From the NCBI RefSeq assembly GCF_019802255.1, contig NZ_JAHYSS010000005.1:186001-250000 (forward strand): 64,000 bases of DNA, written 5' to 3'. A program made the translations under genes and the position numbers. The stretch comes from Pedobacter polysacchareus. Its GTDB lineage: Bacteria > Bacteroidota > Bacteroidia > Sphingobacteriales > Sphingobacteriaceae. The first letter of the stretch is position 1; the number at the start of each line of letters is the position of its first letter. Under the pieces are notes generated by a model, which was not told the origin of the DNA, did no database searches, and saw only the letters and a list, made by a program, of their open reading frames with translations. Positions 1 through 7,517 of the stretch are shown here, one piece after another.

Positions 1-678
1 TTTCTTTTGCTGTGTACCGTATCCAATGACTACTGCTTCGCTCAATTCACTCATGCTCATCGTCATGGATACATTGATTTGTGTTCTCTTTTGGATAGCG
101 ACTTCTTCTCTTTTGAAGCCTAGATAAGAAAAGATTAGGGTCTGGTTGTCTTCTGCCTGGATTTTGTAAAATCCATCAGCGTTAGTGATGGCCACCGCTT
201 TTCCTTCTTTCACCAAAATCGTAACACCAGGCAGTGGAATGCCTTTGTCGTCGGTTACTTTACCTTGGATCGTGATGAGGTTTGCCGCTGCAAGTGGTGT
301 TTTCAATGCCGCTTCTTTCAGCTTCAGGACGATGATGTTTTTCTCCATCGTATAGGTCAGGGGCTGATCTTTGAAAATCTCTGTTAGCGCCGTGCTCAAA
401 GCCGTGTTTTTCAAATCCACATTTAATGGTTTGGACTGGCTGATGACTTCGTTATTGTAGATAAAATAATAACCGGTTTGCTTTCTCAGGTCTTGCAAAA
501 CGGATTTTAAGCTGGTATTACGCTTAGAAATGGTGACGCGCTGCCCGTAGGAAGCCGTACTTACCTGTATACCCAAGGTAATCAGGATAATCAGTGATAG
601 TTTCATGATAATGAATACTTTTCTTACGGTTTTTTGGCCATAAGGGGAAATGACTTTAGAATGTAGTCGTTCTTTCAT
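1..678 (-). CDS. SusC/RagA-family TonB-dependent outer-membrane receptor, N-terminal part (cut by window edge)
   Basis: An open frame runs from an ATG at 678 to base 1 without a stop, giving 226 residues. It reads as a signal peptide, an STN (secretin/TonB short N-terminal) domain, a carboxypeptidase-regulatory-like beta-sandwich (GKVTDDKGIPLPGVT), and the opening of the plug with the typical VVIGYGTQQK motif. A second in-frame ATG at 606 (MKLSLIILITLG) would give a tight signal peptide; the longer start is common in receptors with this architecture. Family role: outer-membrane import of a glycan or other large ligand, powered by TonB. The STN domain with FecR and sigma genes upstream on the same strand fits transmembrane signalling control. 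The substrate-binding barrel and any SusD partner lie outside the window, so the ligand is unknown. Confidence 0.93.
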   Translation of the reverse strand, partial: MKERLHSKVISPYGQKTVRKVFIIMKLSLIILITLGIQVSTASYGQRVTISKRNTSLKSVLQDLRKQTGYYFIYNNEVISQSKPLNVDLKNTALSTALTEIFKDQPLTYTMEKNIIVLKLKEAALKTPLAAANLITIQGKVTDDKGIPLPGVTILVKEGKAVAITNADGFYKIQAEDNQTLIFSYLGFKREEVAIQKRTQINVSMTMSMSELSEAVVIGYGTQQKK

Positions 679-717
679 AAATTTGAAATGTTTAGGTTTA
701 AGTTGAAGGCTGTGCAA

Positions 718-785
718 TTCCAGTGAAAACTGGAAAGTTCTTTAGGGTAAGCCTGAGCATTGACCTTCCCGGCCGCGAACCGGGT
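718..785 (-). promoter_or_regulatory. Two small hairpins in the FecR-SusC intergenic leader
   Basis: Between FecR and SusC lie two inverted repeats: TTCCAGT-4 nt-ACTGGAA (718-735) and a CCCGG/CCGGG pair around 768-785. Neither is followed by a T run on the minus strand, so they are not clear terminators. They may stabilise or tune the SusC mRNA; this is inference. Confidence 0.35.
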
Positions 786-872
786 TGGTTATTTTCTGAC
801 TCACCTGCGGTGGTGGTTTAAGTGGCAGGTTTCATGTGGTGTATTGGTTTGTGGTGGTGGTAGTTTGTTGAT

Positions 873-2081
873 TTATTTTGTTTTTTGAATGATTACTTTG
901 TTTTGTTCAATGCCAAATTTGACGCCTCCAGTGCCTTCCAGTACCCTTAGGAAAGTAGAAAGGTTGCTTTCTCTAGGAATTATCCCAGTGAAATAAAGGT
1001 TTGGTGCTGCGCCTTTATAGATCAGCTCTACATTGTACCAGCGCTCCATTTGTTTCATGACTTCCTGGGTTGGGGTGTTGTTAAACACAAAAGCATCGTT
1101 CTTCCAGGCGAGTACTTCTTCCAGATCTGCGCTGCTGATTTTAGCCGGGTTTTCATCAATAGTTTTCATTTGAGCCTGTTCCCCAGGTTTTAAAACCTGG
1201 TAGTTACTAGATTTAAGACGGCCTAATTTTACACTTCCTTCTGCAAGTGTAGTATTGATCTGCTGTTGATCCGCATAGGCATTGATGTTGAATTTTGTTC
1301 CCAGGACTTCTAAAATTTGTTGGTCAGCAATCACACGGAATGGCTGATGCTTGTTCTTTGCTACTTCAAAATAGACTTCTCCGCTAATCGTTACTTTTCT
1401 TTCACCCGGAAGGAAATTGGTAGGGAAGCGAATAGAAGAGGCGGCATTGAGCCATACTTTGGTGCCATCAGGCAGGATAATCCGGTATTGTCCACCTTTA
1501 GGAGTAGAAACAGTATTGTATTTTAAAGCTTCCGCATTGTCGGAAGGGGTGTTTTTTTGTTTGTTATAGGCCAATTGACCATCCTTGGTATTGCTGAAAT
1601 TGATGTCTTTTCGCTGGGCAAGCCTGCCATTTGCGGCAGCATCTAAAACTACTTCGCTGCCGTCAGCCAATTTTAAAATCGCTTTGTTTCCGCCAGGTTT
1701 TACCTCATTTTTGAAAGTCAGCTGCTCGATAGGAGGGATGGATGAATGCTGCTGGTAAAAATAAACGGCAATTCCGCTGGTCAAAATCAGTGCTGCAGCA
1801 ACCGCTATTTTCTGCCAGTTGAAATTGGATTTTTTAGGCTGTAAGCTAGTTGTATCCGGAATTAACTGATGTACAGGAGTATGATTCTGGTCAATTTCCT
1901 GTTCTATTTTGGAAAAGATGCGCTGATAAACGGCTTCTTCCTCCATTCCAGCTGCTGCTGGCCATTCTACGATTTCATTTTGTGGAGAACGGTACCATCT
2001 TAGCAATTGCTCCCGCTCTTCTTCAGTACAGGTACCGTTGATGTATTTTTGAATTAATATAGGAGTATCGTCTCTTTTCAT
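873..2081 (-). CDS. FecR-family anti-sigma factor
   Basis: 402 residues. A cytoplasmic N-terminal region of about 90 residues is followed by one membrane segment (IAVAAALILTSGIAVYFY, about 91-108) and a periplasmic FecR domain with the usual signatures (ILPDGTKVWLNAASSIRFP; ISGEVYFEVAKNKHQPFRV), ending in a DUF4974-like C-terminal domain. Role from the family: it holds the partner ECF sigma factor and is released by a signal passed from the STN domain of the cognate SusC. It lies 135 bp after the sigma gene and 194 bp before the SusC gene on the same strand, the standard sigma/FecR/SusC order. The length is typical. Confidence 0.95.
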   Translation of the reverse strand: MKRDDTPILIQKYINGTCTEEEREQLLRWYRSPQNEIVEWPAAAGMEEEAVYQRIFSKIEQEIDQNHTPVHQLIPDTTSLQPKKSNFNWQKIAVAAALILTSGIAVYFYQQHSSIPPIEQLTFKNEVKPGGNKAILKLADGSEVVLDAAANGRLAQRKDINFSNTKDGQLAYNKQKNTPSDNAEALKYNTVSTPKGGQYRIILPDGTKVWLNAASSIRFPTNFLPGERKVTISGEVYFEVAKNKHQPFRVIADQQILEVLGTKFNINAYADQQQINTTLAEGSVKLGRLKSSNYQVLKPGEQAQMKTIDENPAKISSADLEEVLAWKNDAFVFNNTPTQEVMKQMERWYNVELIYKGAAPNLYFTGIIPRESNLSTFLRVLEGTGGVKFGIEQNKVIIQKTK

Positions 2082-2216
2082 GAGTATAGGTCTTGATTCC
2101 AGGCTAATTATAAGAGAGTACGCTGAACCCTGGTCTTACCCTTAGTGGGTAGTAAGAAAAAAGATGTTTTATTTTAAAAAGCGTGTTTTTGAGGGGTTGG
2201 GAGGTTTTTTTAGCCG

Positions 2217-2795
2217 TTATTTTAGGAAAAAGGACCAGGCAATCAGGAGTACTCCTGAGTTATTCAAGTCTTTTCTGATGGTTTTTAAAGCTTTACTGAG
2301 GTGTGCCTCGACTGTTTTTTCGGCAATGCCCATTTCTTTGGAGATTTCGGGAATGGTTAAACCGTCCTGGCGACTGTATTTAAAAACCAGTCTGCATTTT
2401 TCCGGCAGCTGTTCCACAATACCGTCAATGTATTCCTGCAGGAATTTTGCCTGGATCTTTTCTTCATCCAGGGCAACCAGCTCGGTTTGATAGTTTAATA
2501 AAGCCAGTTCCGCTCTTCTTTTTTGCTGATGAATGCTTTTGAAGACCGAAAACTTGACGGCAGTAGCTAAGTAATTTTCAAGGATGTTGATTTCAAGAAC
2601 GGCTCTTCTGTTCCAAAGGCCGATAAATACTTCCTGAACAATTTCTTCGGACGCAGAATGGTCTTTCGTATAATTGTAGGAAACCGCAAGCAGTTTCTTC
2701 CAATAACGATTGAAGAGTGCTGTAAACGCAAGGCGATTGCCAAGACGCAGCTCCTCCAGCAGTTCCTGATCAGAAAAATTATGATAAACCCCCAT
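2217..2795 (-). CDS. ECF RNA polymerase sigma factor (Bacteroidetes FecI-like)
   Basis: 192 residues. The sigma-70 region 2 includes AFTALFNRYWKKLLAVSYNY and EEIVQEVFIGLWNRR; region 4 has an HTH near GLTIPEISKEMGIAEKTVEAH. This is the length and layout of SusCD-linked ECF sigma factors. It heads a minus-strand set of sigma, FecR and SusC, and probably activates that receptor locus when FecR lets it go. ATG at 2795 is the first good start. I see no clear TAnnTTTG box directly upstream. Confidence 0.95.
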   Translation of the reverse strand: MGVYHNFSDQELLEELRLGNRLAFTALFNRYWKKLLAVSYNYTKDHSASEEIVQEVFIGLWNRRAVLEINILENYLATAVKFSVFKSIHQQKRRAELALLNYQTELVALDEEKIQAKFLQEYIDGIVEQLPEKCRLVFKYSRQDGLTIPEISKEMGIAEKTVEAHLSKALKTIRKDLNNSGVLLIAWSFFLK

Positions 2796-3229
2796 ATATC
2801 CCGAGGCTAATGTAGCGATAAAACCATTTTATTTTATTAACGATCAGTTTTATAGACATTATTTTTACAAGCATCTGCTCGGGTAGGCTAGGGAATGAGG
2901 TTTTATTTGGTCTGATATTCAGGCTGTTTTGAAAGGGGCTTGCCGGGGCCTTGTCCGGCATTAAGCCCTGTCAACGGGCATTTTAAACACTCGAGGATTC
3001 TTTCAACTGGAACCTCTTCCAGACCATTGGGCGACCTATCGTTTATCTTTTCTTATTCATTGTGATTCTATATTGCCTAAGAAAATACCTGTTTTTGATA
3101 CGCCAGACTAGAAATTAGCGGTGGCGCTGATGAGCTTCAGGAAAAACCTGAGGGCAGCTTGAAACTATTTTGTAATAATTCTGTTGTTGGTAGCTCATAT
3201 ATAGTATAAACCTAAAAACAAGTAGCATT
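2796..3229. other. Gene-poor intergenic region
   Basis: 434 bp between the divergent sigma and DUF6266 genes. I see no convincing gene; a 60-codon minus frame at 2779-2961 has low-complexity content and overlaps the sigma start. Two small GC-rich inverted repeats sit at 2941-2960 (TGCCGG/CCGGCA) and 2964-2978 (GCCC/GGGC), of unknown role. Confidence 0.5.
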
Positions 3230-4075
3230 ATGGCAATATCAAAAAACGGCCTTCATGGATGGCCAAGCGGTAAAATCGGAAATATAGTTTATTATGAATT
3301 GAATGGACAGCACGTGCAGCGCCGTATTGGCAAACCCGGAAAACAGAGTTTGAAGCAAAAGGCAAATCACCAGGCAATGGCTGTTACGACGCGTTTTTTA
3401 AACCACATGAAAGATTTCATCAACAACGGTTTAGCGCTGGAAGCTCGTGGGACAATCAGAAATCAGCATAATCTGGCGGTTTCACAGATCAAGAAAAATG
3501 CCTTACAGGGGGCATACCCAAATATCAGTATTGATTACAAAAATGTGCAGCTCAGCAAGGGAACTTTAGCCAATCCGAAAGACCTTCGAATGGAGAAAAT
3601 CAATGGTGGCTTACAGATCAGCTGGGATTCTTCCTATAGTGCTGGAGCGCAGTATGATGACTGCTTTCAGCTGGCCGTTTGTTTTCCGGCGACCGGCAAG
3701 AAGAAAATAGAACTGAACTTCGCGAAAAGGATGGATGGAATGGCTTTTTTAGCGCTGACTGAGGAAGAATTGGGTAGATCTATGGAAGTTTACCTGTTTT
3801 TAAGTGCTGCTAATCATGATTCTGTTTCTGATACGGTTTATATGGGTAATTTGAATGGTACCTATGAAAGTCCGGAAATTGCAGCGGCAAAAGAAAAAAT
3901 TCAAGCTGAAGACTTAAAGTTAACTGCGCGGTATGAATTGATTAGCGGGCAATATCGCGCGCAAATGGATTTAAAACCTGAAGAAAGGACCAGGGGTAAA
4001 GTTTTTCGAAATTTAGAAAAGGAATATCTGGTGCTGCTGGATCGATGGAGGTCCAGAAAAACAAAGGAAATGTAG
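3230..4075 (+). CDS. DUF6266 family protein
   Basis: 281 residues without signal peptide or membrane segment. The N-terminus (NGLHGWPSGKIGNIVYYELNG) resembles the glycine-rich GxxGKxGNxVxY start of DUF6266 proteins, which are common and often multicopy in Pedobacter and relatives. The middle looks beta-rich and the C-terminus is charged and helical. The function is unknown in the family. It stands alone on the plus strand and its stop lies 2 bp from the stop of the convergent DUF1801 gene. The family call rests on recall of the N-terminal pattern and is not certain. Confidence 0.7.
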   Translation: MAISKNGLHGWPSGKIGNIVYYELNGQHVQRRIGKPGKQSLKQKANHQAMAVTTRFLNHMKDFINNGLALEARGTIRNQHNLAVSQIKKNALQGAYPNISIDYKNVQLSKGTLANPKDLRMEKINGGLQISWDSSYSAGAQYDDCFQLAVCFPATGKKKIELNFAKRMDGMAFLALTEEELGRSMEVYLFLSAANHDSVSDTVYMGNLNGTYESPEIAAAKEKIQAEDLKLTARYELISGQYRAQMDLKPEERTRGKVFRNLEKEYLVLLDRWRSRKTKEM

Positions 4076-4077
4076 GA

Positions 4078-4686
4078 CTATCGTTTGTATTTCCAGTTTC
4101 TTGATTTTCCTTCGGAGATCCATTCTAGGGCTGTGCTCAATCTTTTTTGTCGGGTATCTTCGCTTTTGGCTTCAGTAATCCATTCCAGATATTCTTTTTT
4201 CTGAGAATAGCTGAAGTTTTCAAAATGCTGTTGGGCAGCAGGGACTTCGGCCAGACTTTTGGAAAAATAGTCGGGGATAGTTAATACTGTTTTTGGAGCT
4301 GCCGGCTTCTTGTCGACTTTGATGCCTTCTTTATTTAGGATCACCGCATTTTGGATATAGGTCAGGAAAATGTTTTTATCAGGTAAATCGGCAATGCTGG
4401 TGATTCTTCCCAGCTGTCCCATGGCCTGTGCTTTATCTTCGGAAAGGAGGTGATGAGGATCTGGTATTAATGAACTTTTCCAAAAGCCAAAAGCACAGTG
4501 GTTTTTAAAAGCAGCCATACTGCAGACGGTTCCTTTATAGTCGAAATGAGGGAAGCTCCATTTCATGGTTTCTATAATCTCTGGACAGGCTTCATGGACC
4601 AGGGCCCTGATGTGCTTTAATATGGGCTGTGCAAAATCGGCTGCCTGATCAATATAAACGTCTATTCTAGGGTCGTATTTTTCCAT
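4078..4686 (-). CDS. DUF1801 / OmdA-domain protein (YdeI-like)
   Basis: 202 residues, soluble. The first half matches the DUF1801 fold, with the core motif IIETMKWSFPHFDYKGTVC and a following AFKNHCAFGFWK. The second half (about 125-202) is an OmdA-type bacteriocin-resistance/YdeI helical region with YFSKSLAEVPAAQQHFENFS and KKEYLEWITEAKSEDTRQKR, ending in ALEWISEGKSRNWKY. Proteins with this pair of domains are widespread and their biochemistry is not settled. ATG at 4686 is the only sensible start. It diverges from mqnE across a 217-bp gap that carries a long inverted repeat. Confidence 0.85.
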   Translation of the reverse strand: MEKYDPRIDVYIDQAADFAQPILKHIRALVHEACPEIIETMKWSFPHFDYKGTVCSMAAFKNHCAFGFWKSSLIPDPHHLLSEDKAQAMGQLGRITSIADLPDKNIFLTYIQNAVILNKEGIKVDKKPAAPKTVLTIPDYFSKSLAEVPAAQQHFENFSYSQKKEYLEWITEAKSEDTRQKRLSTALEWISEGKSRNWKYKR

Positions 4687-4787
4687 GGCTCCGCTTTTAA
4701 ATGTAAGTTCTAAAATACTTAAAAAATAAATTACCTGCCAGGGCCTGTGTTATTTTTTAGTGCTCCTGCTCTTTTACATAATGCTGA

Positions 4788-4822
4788 CACCATAAACCTG
4801 TTAAAAAAGCAGGTTTATGGTG
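4788..4822. repeat. 13-bp perfect inverted repeat upstream of mqnE
   Basis: CACCATAAACCTG (4788-4800), a 9-nt spacer, then CAGGTTTATGGTG (4810-4822). It looks like a terminator hairpin but lies between two divergent start codons, so it ends neither gene. It sits about 55 bp upstream of the mqnE -7 box, which fits an operator or an upstream regulatory RNA element. Confidence 0.7.
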
Positions 4823-4876
4823 ATTTTATACTACTTTTGTTCGTGATAAGCGCAGCTTTCGCTGTGTCTTTTCTTA

Positions 4877-4884
4877 TACATTTG
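4877..4884 (+). promoter_or_regulatory. Promoter -7 box of the mqnE operon
   Basis: TACATTTG matches the Bacteroidota -7 consensus TAnnTTTG exactly. Transcription would begin near 4888, giving a leader of about 16 nt to the ATG at 4904. Confidence 0.65.
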
Positions 4885-4903
4885 TACCATTATCTCATAA
4901 TAC

Positions 4904-6097
4904 ATGGATGCTAATTCAAAGCTGGCTATAGTTATCAACGACAATGATTTGTCTGCCGAACTTAAAGCCATAGCAAATAAAGTTCAGAACCAGGAAAGAA
5001 TCACTTTCGATGAAGGCGTATATCTTTATGAACATGCCGAACTGGGCTACCTGGGTGTATTGGCGAACTATATCAGGGAGCAAAAACACGGTGATAAAAC
5101 TTATTTTAACCGCAATTTCCATATTGAGCCGACCAATGTTTGTGTGTACGACTGCAAATTTTGTTCTTATTCCCGCTTGATCAAACAGCGTGAAGAAGGA
5201 TGGGAAATGAGCGTAGACGGAATGATGGACGTGCTTAAAAAGTACGACAATGAGCCCGTAACGGAGGTTCATATTACTGGTGGTGTAGTTCCTAAGCAAA
5301 ATCTGGAATTCTATAGTGATTTCTTCAGACGTGCAAAAGCACACCGTCCGGATCTGCATGTGAAAGCATTGACTCCGGTAGAGTATTATTACATCTTCAA
5401 AAAGGCGAAATTAAGCCATTATGAAGGGATGAAATATTTGCAGGAAGCGGGTCTGGATTCTATGCCAGGTGGTGGTGCAGAGATTTTTCACCCGGAAGTA
5501 AGGGAAAAGATTGCACACGATAAATGTAATGCAGAGCAGTGGCTGGACATTCATGAGCAAGCACATAAGCTGGGCATGAAAACCAATGCGACCATGCTTT
5601 ATGGACATATAGAAAAGTTTTGGCATCGGGTTGACCACATGGAACGTCTTCGCCAGCAGCAGGATAAATCAGGTGGTTTTCAGGCTTTCATTCCTTTGAA
5701 ATTCAGAAATCAGAACAACCAGATGGACAACGTGCCGGAGGTATCTGTGATTGAGGATTTAAGGAATTATGCAATTGCAAGGATTTACATGGATAATTTT
5801 GACCACATCAAAGCTTATTGGGCAATGATCAGCCGTCAAACTGCACAGCTTTCCCTAAATTTTGGCGTAGATGATATTGATGGTACTTTAGATGATACCA
5901 CCAAAATTTACTCTATGGCAGGTGCAGAGGAACAGCATCCGGCAATGAATACCGAAGAACTAGTAAATCTGATCAAACAGGTGAACCGTAAACCGATAGA
6001 AAGAGATACCCTTTATAATGTAGTCACCGATTATACGGATGTTGTATTTGAAGGGGAAGCGAAACCACAGTATTATAAATTGCCGGTCATCAATTAA
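4904..6097 (+). CDS. mqnE: Aminofutalosine synthase MqnE (radical SAM)
   Basis: 397 residues, the usual MqnE length. The radical-SAM cluster motif CVYDCKFC (Cys80, Cys84, Cys87) follows the conserved NFHIEPTN stretch, and EVHITGGVVP marks the SAM-binding region. MqnE joins SAM to 3-[(1-carboxyvinyl)oxy]benzoate to make aminofutalosine in the futalosine pathway of menaquinone synthesis, in the cytoplasm. MqnC is the closest alternative, but mqnA lies in the same operon and the N-terminal sequence is MqnE-like. Its stop overlaps the next start by 1 nt (TAATG), so the genes are probably translationally coupled. An exact -7 box precedes it. Confidence 0.93.
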   Translation: MDANSKLAIVINDNDLSAELKAIANKVQNQERITFDEGVYLYEHAELGYLGVLANYIREQKHGDKTYFNRNFHIEPTNVCVYDCKFCSYSRLIKQREEGWEMSVDGMMDVLKKYDNEPVTEVHITGGVVPKQNLEFYSDFFRRAKAHRPDLHVKALTPVEYYYIFKKAKLSHYEGMKYLQEAGLDSMPGGGAEIFHPEVREKIAHDKCNAEQWLDIHEQAHKLGMKTNATMLYGHIEKFWHRVDHMERLRQQQDKSGGFQAFIPLKFRNQNNQMDNVPEVSVIEDLRNYAIARIYMDNFDHIKAYWAMISRQTAQLSLNFGVDDIDGTLDDTTKIYSMAGAEEQHPAMNTEELVNLIKQVNRKPIERDTLYNVVTDYTDVVFEGEAKPQYYKLPVIN

Positions 6098-6723
6098 TGG
6101 ATAAAGAACTATATATCATCAGACATGGTGAAACCGATTTAAATAAGCAGGGCATTGTGCAGGGAAGAGGGATCAACAGTGATCTGAATGATACCGGAAG
6201 GGCACAGGCCGCGTCATTTTACAAGATGTATAAAGACGTTCCTTTTGATAAAGTATATACTTCTACTTTAAAACGTACGCATCAAACCGTTAAAGGGTTT
6301 ATCGATGCGGGCATGCCCTGGGAGCAATTGTCCGGTCTGGATGAGCTGGCCTGGGGTGTTTGGGAAGGTAAAGCCAATGATGAGCATGCGATCGCTGCTT
6401 TTAAAGGGATGATGGAGAAATGGCAGTCGGGAGATTTCGACAGTCATTTTGAAGGTGGTGAAAGCCCGAATCAAGTAAAAATCCGTCTTCAGGAAGCATT
6501 AGAGGTTATCGTGAATGTGCCAAATGAGAAAAAAGTGCTGATCTGTATGCACGGTCGAGCGATGAGGTTATTACTTTGCCTGATTACTGGTAAACCTTTG
6601 AGCGAAATGACAGAATTTCCTCATCAGAATACGACGCTCTACAAAGTCGGACTGAAAGATGGTCAGTTTACCATTCTGGAGTTCAACAATACCGATCATT
6701 TAAAAACATTTCCAATTGAGTAA
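6097..6723 (+). CDS. Histidine phosphatase family protein (phosphoglycerate mutase-like)
   Basis: 208 residues. The catalytic RHGET motif is at residues 9-13 (His10 would be phosphorylated) and the second active-site histidine lies in ICMHGRAMRLLL near residue 151. The acid residue region LDELAWGVWEGK is also present. Members hydrolyse phosphate esters such as sugar phosphates or alpha-ribazole phosphate; the sequence alone does not give the substrate. It is locked between mqnE (1-nt overlap) and mqnA (8-nt overlap), so it is almost surely cotranscribed with the menaquinone genes. A link to that pathway is inference from position. Confidence 0.9.
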   Translation: MDKELYIIRHGETDLNKQGIVQGRGINSDLNDTGRAQAASFYKMYKDVPFDKVYTSTLKRTHQTVKGFIDAGMPWEQLSGLDELAWGVWEGKANDEHAIAAFKGMMEKWQSGDFDSHFEGGESPNQVKIRLQEALEVIVNVPNEKKVLICMHGRAMRLLLCLITGKPLSEMTEFPHQNTTLYKVGLKDGQFTILEFNNTDHLKTFPIE

Positions 6724-7441
6724 GATTAAGATTTCCGCAGTTTCTTATACCAATACCAAACCTTTTATGTACGGTATTGAGCATTCAGAACTGATCCATA
6801 AAATAGATTTAAGTTTAGATATTCCTACAGATTGTGCCGCAAAATTGATTCACAATCAAGTGGATATTGGCCTGATCCCTGTTGCTGCCATCCCTTTGGT
6901 ACCCAATGCGAACATCGTTGCCGATTATTGTATCGGTTCTGTAGGTGCAGTAAATTCTGTGTTTGTATTCAGCAATGTGCCTTTTCAGGAGATTAAGACC
7001 GTAAAACTGGACAGTCATTCCCGGACTTCAAATCACCTCGCTAAGGTATTGCTGAAATTCCATTGGAAACAAGAGGTGAGTTTTACGACTGATCTGGAAG
7101 CCACAACGGATGCGATGGTTTTGATTGGCGACCGTACTTTCGGTAAAAAATCCGACTATGCATACGCTTATGATCTGGGAGAGGAATGGATGAAATTTAC
7201 AGGTTTGCCTTTTGTTTATGCTGCATGGGTAGCCAATAAAAATATTCCGGAATCATTTATTTCAGAATTTAATCAAGCATTGGCTTTTGGCCTTTCTCAT
7301 CGTAGAGAGTTGTTAAAAGAATTGCCAGAAATTGCAAATTTTGATATGGAAGATTACCTGTGTCATAAGTTAGATTTTGAGCTGACCGACAAGAAACGTG
7401 AAGCATTAACGTTGTTCTTATCGTATATAGAACAATTATAG
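6716..7441 (+). CDS. mqnA: Chorismate dehydratase MqnA
   Basis: 241 residues, of the MqnA/MqnD periplasmic-binding-protein-like fold. The N-terminus IKISAVSYTNTKPFMYGI is typical of MqnA in Bacteroidota, and the ALIHNQVDIGLIPVAAIP-like stretch forms the substrate cleft. MqnA removes water from chorismate to give 3-[(1-carboxyvinyl)oxy]benzoate, the substrate of MqnE. The conserved N-terminus requires a TTG start at 6716, which overlaps the phosphatase gene by 8 nt; the first ATG (6768) would remove the conserved beginning. Together with mqnE this shows the futalosine route; later genes (mqnB/C/D) are not in the window. Confidence 0.92.
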   Translation: MSKIKISAVSYTNTKPFMYGIEHSELIHKIDLSLDIPTDCAAKLIHNQVDIGLIPVAAIPLVPNANIVADYCIGSVGAVNSVFVFSNVPFQEIKTVKLDSHSRTSNHLAKVLLKFHWKQEVSFTTDLEATTDAMVLIGDRTFGKKSDYAYAYDLGEEWMKFTGLPFVYAAWVANKNIPESFISEFNQALAFGLSHRRELLKELPEIANFDMEDYLCHKLDFELTDKKREALTLFLSYIEQL

Positions 7442-7517
7442 AATTTATAGTTTTCAACAAAGCTTAAAGGTTAGCCATTCAGGTGTTATCTTTACAGTTT
7501 TGTAAATAAGATACATT

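Noticed and set aside
2779..2961. 60-codon minus frame upstream of the sigma gene
   Set aside because: It overlaps the sigma start, has no recognisable domain and no promoter; most likely chance.
4916..5638. Two long minus-strand frames inside mqnE
   Set aside because: They are antisense shadows of a well-conserved radical-SAM gene.
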